A stretch of 7,407 nt of DNA, taken from NCBI GenBank assembly GCA_004555335.1, contig SFII01000073.1, positions 1 to 7,407 of the forward strand. Reading direction: 5' to 3'. The notes under the pieces were generated by a model that saw only the letters and a list, made by a program, of their open reading frames with translations, had not been told where the DNA came from and did not search any database. A program made the position numbers and the translations under genes. Below are positions 1 to 5,219 of the stretch, piece after piece; position 1 is the stretch's first letter, and each line of letters starts with the position of its first letter. Origin of the DNA: Coriobacteriaceae bacterium (GTDB taxonomy: Bacteria > Actinomycetota > Coriobacteriia > Coriobacteriales > Eggerthellaceae).

Positions 1-26
1 CAAGCCGATAAGCCACCCAACATGAT

Positions 27-52
27 AAACCCGAACATACGGGTTCGGGTTT
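27..52 (-). terminator. Possible terminator hairpin downstream of the C39-like peptidase gene
   Basis: AAACCCGAAC and GTTCGGGTTT form a perfect 10-bp stem around a 6-nt loop, starting 28 nt past the stop codon of the minus-strand peptidase gene. On the minus strand the stem ends in three Ts followed by ATC, so the U tract is weak. The hairpin is clear; its role as a rho-independent terminator is inferred from position. It could also act for a gene entering from the left of the window. Confidence 0.5.
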
Positions 53-79
53 CCAGAACGACCTTTGGTGGGAAGAATC

Positions 80-880
80 TTAGACGGGAAGAATCGCCAC
101 GGACATCCTGCCGCACGCCTCGTAGACCTTAACGAACTCGGCACGGGAGTATTCCATCATCCCGTAGATGGTGTCACAGACAAGCACCCGGTCCCCATCT
201 GCGCCGTAAACGGTAATGCAGTGTTCGGGCCAATACCACAGGTAATCCCCGGAAGGCTGAATATCGGACGGTGTCATCATGCCTTCGGTAACCCATACCG
301 AAACCGGATATCCCCCCTCGACCAACTCAGCCAGGGCTTCGAAAGGCGACCCGGTCGTATCGTGGGCGCGATACCCTTCCGCATGCTCACCAAGCCACGC
401 TTCGCCTGCAGCTACGATGCATGGGGGCAGCGCGCCCCCGTTCGTGTACGGCGAGCCGGAAAATCCCGCAGGAAAGGCTCCGCTCATGTCGACGTAATTG
501 TCGGCAAGGTCCAGCGGGTCGACATCGTATCCCATGCTGCACAGCACCACGGTAAGGGACATGATCTCGCATCCGGCAGGCAGCACTTCGTATTGATCGA
601 TGAATTCCACATGCGATGTGAAATCGCGTTTTTCAACAGCCAGGGCATCGACCGCATCGGCGGAAATGGCACCGCCATCCAGGACGATATCGCTCAGAAG
701 GCCCTTATCCATCGCCGCCCCATCGCTGCCAGCCCCGGCGTCCGACATGACCCCGGCATCCGTTAGTGAAAGCACCGCCAGCGCGACTTGGAGGACACCC
801 GCCAGCGCGACGAGCGCAAGCACGGTCGCAAATGCCATCTTCACGCGTTTGGGATTGAATTTGTCACGAGTCTTTTCCAT
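80..880 (-). CDS. Membrane-anchored C39-like (papain-fold) cysteine peptidase
   Basis: A 266-residue protein. A basic N-terminus (MEKTRDKFNPKRVK) is followed by one hydrophobic segment at about residues 16-39, suggesting a signal anchor or signal peptide that places the rest outside the membrane. An Ala/Gly/Asp-rich linker leads to a peptidase_C39_2-type domain at about 90-266. Gln96 and Cys104 lie in the Q-x5-PAGCE signature, His220 in PEHCITVYG and Asp236 in CDTIYG, so the expected Gln-Cys-His-Asp set is present. The family includes peptidases of bacteriocin-type leaders and many uncharacterised surface proteins; the substrate here is unknown. No ABC transporter or bacteriocin-like peptide lies next to it. 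I chose ATG 880 over an in-frame TTG at 922 because that TTG sits in the T tract of the upstream terminator. No Shine-Dalgarno precedes 880, but a -10 box does, which suggests a leaderless mRNA. Confidence 0.75.
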   Translation of the reverse strand: MEKTRDKFNPKRVKMAFATVLALVALAGVLQVALAVLSLTDAGVMSDAGAGSDGAAMDKGLLSDIVLDGGAISADAVDALAVEKRDFTSHVEFIDQYEVLPAGCEIMSLTVVLCSMGYDVDPLDLADNYVDMSGAFPAGFSGSPYTNGGALPPCIVAAGEAWLGEHAEGYRAHDTTGSPFEALAELVEGGYPVSVWVTEGMMTPSDIQPSGDYLWYWPEHCITVYGADGDRVLVCDTIYGMMEYSRAEFVKVYEACGRMSVAILPV

Positions 881-888
881 GAGGGTAG

Positions 889-894
889 AGTATA
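889..894 (-). promoter_or_regulatory. -10 box immediately before the peptidase ATG (possible leaderless transcript)
   Basis: TATACT on the minus strand matches the sigma-70/SigA -10 consensus at five of six positions and ends 8 nt before ATG 880. Transcription would then start at or within a few bases of the start codon. There is no Shine-Dalgarno before this ATG. I see no good -35 box at 16-18 bp, which keeps confidence low. Confidence 0.4.
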
Positions 895-920
895 CCCGCA
901 CACAGGGCAAACTTCCCTCC

Positions 921-954
921 AAAAAACAGCCGCCCCAGTTCAGGGCGGCTTTTT
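921..954 (-). terminator. Strong hairpin terminator of the yedE operon, potentially bidirectional
   Basis: AGCCGCCC (928-935) and GGGCGGCT (943-950) form a perfect 8-bp GC-rich stem with a 7-nt loop. On the minus strand it is followed by GTTTTTT (921-927), 8 nt beyond the DUF3343 stop codon, which is a classical rho-independent terminator. On the plus strand a run of five Ts (950-954) follows, so it could also stop transcription in that direction, although no plus-strand gene ends there. Confidence 0.85.
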
Positions 955-958
955 CATC

Positions 959-1198
959 TTACAATTCCAACGGAGTGATCGCCTCGTACTCGAGTGTATG
1001 CGATTCGATCGCCCTGTGCAGGGCATCGGCATTGTCCGCAGGCTCGCTCCACGCCAAGCCGCATCCCGCCGAAATCTGCCGGGGCACGGGGATCATCCTC
1101 CCACGCAGGCCCGCGGACTTCCCCAGAGCGCGCATCGCCACGGCATCGGTGGTGGTATGGAAAGACACTACCAGCCGCTCCTCTTTCCTTTTCCGCAT
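959..1198 (-). CDS. DUF3343 putative Se/S carrier-like protein
   Basis: A 79-residue soluble protein matching the DUF3343 (putative Se/S carrier-like) pattern. It starts with a hydrophobic strand (LVVSFHTTTDAV), then a helix, then the characteristic MIPVPRQISAGCGLAW segment with the single conserved Cys46. Family knowledge: these small proteins occur beside YedE-type membrane proteins and TusA/YedF-like carriers and are thought to carry reactive selenium or sulfur on that cysteine; the acceptor is not established. Here it is the last gene of the trio, 17 nt behind the TusA-like gene, with a good Shine-Dalgarno (GAGGAGG, 3 nt before ATG) and a terminator right after the stop. Length is normal for the family. 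The family call is quite secure from the PVPRxISxxCG motif; the biochemical role is inferred from context. Confidence 0.82.
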   Translation of the reverse strand: MRKRKEERLVVSFHTTTDAVAMRALGKSAGLRGRMIPVPRQISAGCGLAWSEPADNADALHRAIESHTLEYEAITPLEL

Positions 1199-1215
1199 GA
1201 TCCTCCTCTTGGATG

Positions 1216-1422
1216 CTATTTGATGGTGATGTAGAAGTCCTGGCCTTCCTGCTTCACCTCGACGTCCTTGCGACGGCGCAGACCGAGATTCTTCACGTTC
1301 TCGCGTGCGTTCACATCGCTCACGATAGTCTGCACGACCTCATTGGGATACTCGTCCAGAACCTCCTTGGTGCGCAACAGGGGCTCGGGGCAGGAAAGAC
1401 CGCGTGCATCAACCTGAATCAT
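1216..1422 (-). CDS. yedF: TusA/SirA/YedF-family sulfur (selenium) carrier protein
   Basis: A 68-residue protein with the TusA-family fold signature: an N-terminal strand IQVDARGLSCPEPLL with the CPxP motif at residues 11-14 and catalytic Cys11, a helix (LLRTKEVLDEY), then VSDVNARENVKNLG and a C-terminal strand. Family members carry a persulfide (or selenium equivalent) on this cysteine and pass it to partners. It lies 27 nt behind yedE and 17 nt before the DUF3343 gene, with a strong AAGGAGGAG Shine-Dalgarno. YedE/YeeE membrane proteins are habitually paired with such carriers; in the thiosulfate system TsuA-TsuB, the TusA-like TsuB works with the channel. It lacks the C-terminal DsrE-like domain of the long selenium-associated YedF form, so it is the short single-domain type. 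The symbol is by neighbourhood; tusA-like, sirA-like or yeeD would be equally defensible. Confidence 0.85.
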   Translation of the reverse strand: MIQVDARGLSCPEPLLRTKEVLDEYPNEVVQTIVSDVNARENVKNLGLRRRKDVEVKQEGQDFYITIK

Positions 1423-1449
1423 GTTCTCCTCCTTGTCGGTACGTTCCGA

Positions 1450-2589
1450 TTACGCTTCGGAAGCGGTGGTGTCGGGAACCTGCTTGACCACAACAGCCTT
1501 CTTCTTCTGGATGTTCACGCCCGCGATGATGAACAGCACGACGATGCAGACAACCAGGGCGACCTGGCCTGCCAGCGCAGGACCGCCGGCAACGGCAGGG
1601 GTGGTATCGGTTGCCGCGGCAGCGGCAGCACCCGCCCAACCGAAGTTATGGGCGAAGGCAGCACCCACGAGCAGACCCAGGAAGGTCACGGCAGCGTCGC
1701 TGGAACCCTGGCCGGCCATGATCATCTGACGCAGGGGGCAACCGCCGGCAAGAACGGCAGCGAAGCCGACCGCATACAGGCCCAGGATGTTCCACAGCTG
1801 CTGGGAGTGGGCGATGGGCTGGCCTGCAGTGCTCAGATGGAAGTTGCCGGTAGCGATGTTGTACACCAGCATGATGACGAAAATGCCGGCGATGGGCAGA
1901 AGCATGGTGAAGTCGCGCATCAGCCATGCATTACGGAAGCCGGATGCAAAGCACAGACGGGTCTTCTGCGCCAGAGCGCCGATGACGATTGCGACAACGA
2001 GCGCGAGGATCCAAGGGGCATGCATGGAGCCGGGACCCTTCTCGCTCGCGGCAACCGCGATGAGACCGGAAATCGCCAGGATGAACAGCAGGGTCAGCAC
2101 CACGGTCAGTACGGCACCCGCCGCCTTGCCGGTGTCGTATTCCCTACCCAGGGAAAAGCCCTTGTTCAGGAAGAAGGCACCGGTGCCCGTGCCCAGAACG
2201 AAGCCGATCAAGCCGATCCAGGCGTTCAGGTCGCCGGCAGCCATGCGGATGACCATGCGCAGGGGGCAGCCCAAGAACACCAGGGCGCCGATCATCATGA
2301 TGAAACCCAATGCGAAACGGACCATGGGAGAAGAACCCGCAGTGGAACGGTATTCCTTGGTCGCAATGGCGATCAGGAAGGCACCCACCACCATGCCCAC
2401 GATCTCGGGGCGGAAATACTGTACGGGCTCAGCGGAATGAAGCTTCAAAGAACCGGCGACGTCGCGGATGAAGCACGCGGCGCAAATCGCCATGTTCGCG
2501 GGATTGCCCGCAAACGCCAGAACGGCGGTGAGCACGCCGAAGATCAGGCCCGCAACGATAAGGCCCGACCTCTTGTAGAAGAAATCCAT
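1450..2589 (-). CDS. yedE: YedE/YeeE-family membrane transporter, selenium-metabolism type
   Basis: A 379-residue polytopic membrane protein built as two related halves. The conserved features of the selenium-associated YedE (FdhT-like) group are visible: GNPANMAICAACFIRD (residues 28-43, Cys36 and Cys39), VQYFRPEIVG (56-65), GCPLRM (107-112, Cys108), RLCFASGFRN (211-220, Cys213) and the second-half GGCPLRQ (282-288, Cys284). In YeeE-type thiosulfate transporters, cysteines along the central path relay the substrate through the membrane; the matching GCPLR pair is intact here. A poly-Ala stretch (320-326) and a lysine-containing tail follow the core. The neighbours, a TusA-like carrier and a DUF3343 protein, imply import of a selenium or sulfur species handed to soluble cysteine carriers. 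ATG 2589 has AAAGGAG 6 nt upstream, and the gene heads the operon behind a long leader. The family is certain; whether the cargo is selenium or thiosulfate is not decided by sequence. Confidence 0.9.
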   Translation of the reverse strand: MDFFYKRSGLIVAGLIFGVLTAVLAFAGNPANMAICAACFIRDVAGSLKLHSAEPVQYFRPEIVGMVVGAFLIAIATKEYRSTAGSSPMVRFALGFIMMIGALVFLGCPLRMVIRMAAGDLNAWIGLIGFVLGTGTGAFFLNKGFSLGREYDTGKAAGAVLTVVLTLLFILAISGLIAVAASEKGPGSMHAPWILALVVAIVIGALAQKTRLCFASGFRNAWLMRDFTMLLPIAGIFVIMLVYNIATGNFHLSTAGQPIAHSQQLWNILGLYAVGFAAVLAGGCPLRQMIMAGQGSSDAAVTFLGLLVGAAFAHNFGWAGAAAAAATDTTPAVAGGPALAGQVALVVCIVVLFIIAGVNIQKKKAVVVKQVPDTTASEA

Positions 2590-2805
2590 CTACGCTCCTT
2601 TCAAATCCCAAGCCACACGTAAAAAACCAGCCCACGCATTCACACGGACCGGATAATCCCCATATGGCCGGGAACCAACCGAATATGCCGATCGGCACCC
2701 GATGCAAACTGCCGCATCGCAACGCCGACATGCGATAATCTCCCGCAGAAACGGAGATGATACGCCCCCTCCTGCCGCAGAACGCAGGGTATCGAGGACT
2801 ACCGG
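2590..2805 (-). promoter_or_regulatory. Long structured 5' leader of the yedE operon, possible attenuator
   Basis: The promoter at 2812-2840 predicts a leader of about 215 nt. On the RNA strand I see several inverted repeats: GCAGG/CCTGC (2784-2788 with 2771-2775), GGAGAT/ATCTCC (2753-2758 with 2738-2743), and TGCGAT/ATCGCA (2731-2736 with 2716-2721). The last competes with GCATC's alternative partner GATGC (2714-2718 versus 2701-2705, plus-strand sense). A 12-bp palindrome lies at 2686-2697. Near the 3' end CCGGCC can pair with GGCTGG (2666-2671 with 2627-2632, one G-U pair, 33-nt loop), directly followed by TTTTTT (2626-2621) about 30 nt before the yedE ATG, a layout like a transcription attenuator. 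It matches no riboswitch class I recognise. No convincing leader peptide was found. Confidence 0.4.
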
Positions 2806-2811
2806 CGGCAC

Positions 2812-2840
2812 AGTATAGGTACGGAAAAAGATTGTTTCAA
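2812..2840 (-). promoter_or_regulatory. Promoter of the yedE-carrier operon
   Basis: On the minus strand TTGAAA (2840-2835) and TATACT (2817-2812) are separated by exactly 17 bp. Each matches the sigma-70/SigA consensus at five of six positions. It is the best promoter in the window and points at yedE, with a predicted start near 2805. Confidence 0.75.
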
Positions 2841-2858
2841 TACTATTTCCTATCGGTG

Positions 2859-2879
2859 TTAGTAATCATTATTTACTGA
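2859..2879. promoter_or_regulatory. Candidate operator between divergent promoters
   Basis: TTAGTAA-N7-TTACTGA is a 7-7-7 inverted repeat with six of seven positions symmetric and a TAATCATTA core. It overlaps the -35 box of the aminopeptidase promoter and lies about 20 bp upstream of the yedE -35 box, where a dimeric regulator could act on both. The core resembles AT-rich metalloregulator (Fur-like) boxes, but the resemblance is loose and the regulator is unknown. Confidence 0.4.
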
Positions 2880-2900
2880 TCGTATACACCCTGTTAGAAT
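2872..2900 (+). promoter_or_regulatory. Promoter of the M18 aminopeptidase gene
   Basis: TTTACT (2872-2877) and TAGAAT (2895-2900) are spaced by 17 bp, matching four and five of six consensus positions. Transcription should begin near 2907, leaving a leader of about 46 nt that ends in GAAGGAG, 5-6 nt before ATG 2953. Confidence 0.6.
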
Positions 2901-2952
2901 GCTTCGTTTTCCAAAAACGACATACTGAAGTATCTTTCCCGAAGGAGTATTT

Positions 2953-4293
2953 ATGCAGAAAAGCTTAAACGTGTTCGATGGCATCAATACCCGCCTGGCC
3001 AGCTTCATCCAACAAAGCCCCAGCCCCTTCCATACGGTTGAAGAGATTACCGAACGGCTCGAAGAAAACAGCTTCTCGTTCTTGGGAGAACAGGACCCCT
3101 GGAAGCTCGAACCAGGAAAAGGCTACTTCACCACGCGCAACGGTTCGGCCGTCGTCGCGTTCAAATTGCCCCACGAAATCGGCCCCGACACCCCCATAAG
3201 CTTCCAAATAGCCGCCACGCATACCGATTCGCCCTCCTTCAAGGTAAAGCACGTCCCTACCCTGAAAGGGATAGAAGGTTATCTGACCCTCAACGTCGAA
3301 GGCTACGGCGGGATGATCGATTCAACTTGGCTGGACCGCCCGCTCACGCTTGCAGGACGGGTGCTCGTCCGAACCGAAACAGGCATCGAGAGCAGGCTGG
3401 TGCACTTCGACCGCGACCTGCTGCTCATCCCCAACCTTGCCATACACATGAACCATCAGGTGAATAAGGGCATCCAACTGAACCACCAGATCGACCTGCG
3501 CCCCCTGCTTTCCGCAGGCGAGCTGGGGGAAGAATCCTTCTCCCAGCTGGTAGCGCAGGAAGCCCGCACCCGGCCCGAAGACGTCCTTTCCAGCGAGTTG
3601 TCCCTGGTCAACCGCCAGAAACCCACCACCTGGGGAGCGGAAAGGGAATTCTTCAGCGCGCCGAAGCTCGACAACCTGCAGGGCACCTTCGCCTGCCTGC
3701 AAGCCTTCCTGGCAAGCGAAAACGAAACGGCGATCACGGTGCTTGCATGCTTCGATAATGAAGAAGTGGGCTCCAACACCAAGCAGGGGGCCATGAGTAC
3801 CCTGCTTAAGGACACCCTGAGGCGCTGCTGCATCGCATTGGACGCCGGAGAAGAGGGCTTCCTGCGCGCCCAGGCATCTTCCTTCCTGGTAAGCTGTGAC
3901 AACGCCCACGCGCTGCACCCCAACCATCCGGAAAAAGCCGACGAACGCAACAGGCCGCTTCTGAACAAGGGCATCGTCGTGAAGGAATCCTCCAACCAGA
4001 AATACACCACGGACGCCTTCAGCCGTGCTGTTTTCGAAGGCATCTGTGCAAAGGCCAACGTCCCCTTCCAGACCTTCGCCAACCGCAGCGACTCGGCAGG
4101 GGGATCGACCTTAGGGAACCTCTCGAATATCCAGACGAGCATGCACGCAGTGGACGTGGGAATGCCCCAACTGGCAATGCATTCCTCATTCGAGACCACG
4201 GGCGCGCTCGATACCCTGCTGGGTATCCGCGCACTTGCGGCCTTCTATTCCGCCGAACTGCGGATCCGCGGATCGCAATCGGCAAGATTCTAG
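2953..4293 (+). CDS. apeB: M18 family aminopeptidase (aspartyl aminopeptidase type)
   Basis: A 446-residue cytosolic metallopeptidase of full family length. M18 enzymes form large tetrahedral dodecamers and remove N-terminal residues, often acidic ones, from peptides, so the likely job is peptide turnover. All dinuclear-zinc site motifs are visible: ATHTDSPSFK (His90), PKLDNLQG (Asp240), FDNEEVGS (Glu270/Glu271, the catalytic acid/ligand pair), SCDNAHALHPNH (Asp316) and LAMHSSFET (His410). The glycine- and serine-rich SDSAGGSTLGN (379-389) typical of the C-terminal catalytic part is also present. ATG 2953 follows GAAGGAG at a good distance, and the N-terminus SFIQQSPSPFHTVEE is the usual M18 start, which supports this choice. 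It is transcribed divergently from the yedE operon and appears monocistronic, ending in a hairpin shared with the convergent gene. No functional link to selenium or sulfur uptake is evident beyond the shared intergenic region. Confidence 0.95.
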   Translation: MQKSLNVFDGINTRLASFIQQSPSPFHTVEEITERLEENSFSFLGEQDPWKLEPGKGYFTTRNGSAVVAFKLPHEIGPDTPISFQIAATHTDSPSFKVKHVPTLKGIEGYLTLNVEGYGGMIDSTWLDRPLTLAGRVLVRTETGIESRLVHFDRDLLLIPNLAIHMNHQVNKGIQLNHQIDLRPLLSAGELGEESFSQLVAQEARTRPEDVLSSELSLVNRQKPTTWGAEREFFSAPKLDNLQGTFACLQAFLASENETAITVLACFDNEEVGSNTKQGAMSTLLKDTLRRCCIALDAGEEGFLRAQASSFLVSCDNAHALHPNHPEKADERNRPLLNKGIVVKESSNQKYTTDAFSRAVFEGICAKANVPFQTFANRSDSAGGSTLGNLSNIQTSMHAVDVGMPQLAMHSSFETTGALDTLLGIRALAAFYSAELRIRGSQSARF

Positions 4294-4299
4294 TCACCC

Positions 4300-4359
4300 A
4301 GGCTTATTAAACCGCGCAGCCCCGCGCACCCGTTTGTGCCCCGGCTGCGCGCCTAGCCT
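4300..4359. terminator. Hairpin between convergent genes, probable bidirectional terminator
   Basis: CGCGCAGCC (4313-4321) pairs perfectly with GGCTGCGCG (4343-4351). A smaller GCAC/GTGC stem lies in the loop, and an outer AGGCT (4300-4304)/AGCCT (4355-4359) pair extends it. It follows the aminopeptidase stop and reaches into the last codons of the convergent gene. No T tract follows on either strand, so intrinsic termination is not assured; the structure itself is clear. Confidence 0.5.
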
Positions 4360-5090
4360 AAGAAGAAGCGCTCCCACCAATCTCGGGTGCCCAGTCCCGT
4401 TGCCGCAAGCATGTCGAGCATGGCATTGCGCTGCTCTGCCGGCATGCTGCGGAACTCGGAGCGCATCAGCTCCTGCATCCGCTGGGGATTTTTCTGGATA
4501 TCGCGCATGACCATCTGGAATTCCTCCAGACCGGCACCGCCCGCACCGGAGGAACCCATCATGCGCTGCATCTGATCGAACAAGCCCTGAAGCGCCGCAG
4601 GATTGAACGCACCCAATCCCCCCGCACCCGCAAAGGGCATCCCGGAAAAGCCCTGCCTCTGGGATCCGGCCTCCTCGGGCCTTGGCAGGCCGAGCCCATA
4701 GAAGGCCTCCATCATGGCATCGAAGCCCTGCGGATACATGCTGCCGCCGCGCACGTGCACTTCGAACACCCCGGGCTCCAACACGATATTGAGCATCCAA
4801 CGGGACGGGCCCACGGTGGGATCGTCGGGGAAGGTCTCGTCCCAACTGAATACACCCGCTTCGAGCAGCTGCGTGCAAAGGCCCGAAGCGGTATCGAGGC
4901 TTGCCCCCTTGTCGAACTTCACGACGGTACGTTCGGCAGGGCCCTGCTCGATATGGAGCAGATACGGGTCGCCTGCAGCCGCCGCAGGCGCCTCTTCCCC
5001 TTCAAGATGCTTCATCCTCACCGTCATGCGCCCATGCGCACGGTCGGTAAAGGAAAACGCCAAGGCCTTGAACGGAACCTTCTGGGTCAT
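4353..5090 (-). CDS. Hypothetical protein with Met-rich, STI1-like helical C-terminus
   Basis: I do not recognise this 245-residue protein. It has no signal peptide or membrane segment. Residues 1-133 look like a compact mixed domain with several predicted strands (YLLHIEQ, TVVKFD, WMLNIVLEPGVFEVHVRGG), ending in MYPQGFDAMMEAFYGLG. A Gly/Pro/Ala-rich linker (about 134-160) leads to a helical part with two similar Met-rich stretches beginning with Asn-Pro: NPAALQGLFDQMQRMMG (163-179) and NPQRMQELMRSEFRSM (201-216), then AEQRNAMLDMLAATG and an aromatic end WWERFFLG. NP-led, Met-rich amphipathic helices resemble STI1/ubiquilin-type hydrophobic-binding modules; that is an inference from appearance only. 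ATG 5090 has AGGAG 5 nt upstream. It lies 129 nt behind the WYL regulator on the same strand, with no clear promoter or terminator between, so co-transcription is possible. Confidence 0.75.
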   Translation of the reverse strand: MTQKVPFKALAFSFTDRAHGRMTVRMKHLEGEEAPAAAAGDPYLLHIEQGPAERTVVKFDKGASLDTASGLCTQLLEAGVFSWDETFPDDPTVGPSRWMLNIVLEPGVFEVHVRGGSMYPQGFDAMMEAFYGLGLPRPEEAGSQRQGFSGMPFAGAGGLGAFNPAALQGLFDQMQRMMGSSGAGGAGLEEFQMVMRDIQKNPQRMQELMRSEFRSMPAEQRNAMLDMLAATGLGTRDWWERFFLG

Positions 5091-5219
5091 TCCTGCTCCT
5101 GTCTTCCCTCTCGAAATACCCTGGGCACAATCCTGCAGCGATGATGCGTTTCAGCGATCGCGCCGGACTGTCCCGCGAATCAGCATACCACCTCGAAGGA
5201 ACGGGAAAGCCTGCGGGCA

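Noticed and set aside
65..766. A 233-codon plus-strand frame opposite the C39-like peptidase
   Set aside because: The minus-strand frame has a complete catalytic signature and membrane anchor; the plus frame shows no recognisable motif.
881..922. Extended start (TTG at 922) for the C39-like peptidase
   Set aside because: The codon lies within the T tract of the upstream operon's terminator, and the extra 14 residues would precede a normal basic signal-anchor N-terminus.
1213..2622. A 469-codon plus-strand frame opposite yedE and its neighbour
   Set aside because: It is His/Asp/Gly/Gln-rich without domain character, exactly antisense to well-recognised genes, and has no ribosome binding site; it arises from GC-rich codon bias.
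2590..2811. A 73-codon minus-strand frame in the yedE leader whose stop abuts the yedE ATG
   Set aside because: Its GTG start lies upstream of the predicted transcription start, no Shine-Dalgarno fits an internal start, and the Cys/Arg-rich product has no family character. The region is better read as an untranslated leader.
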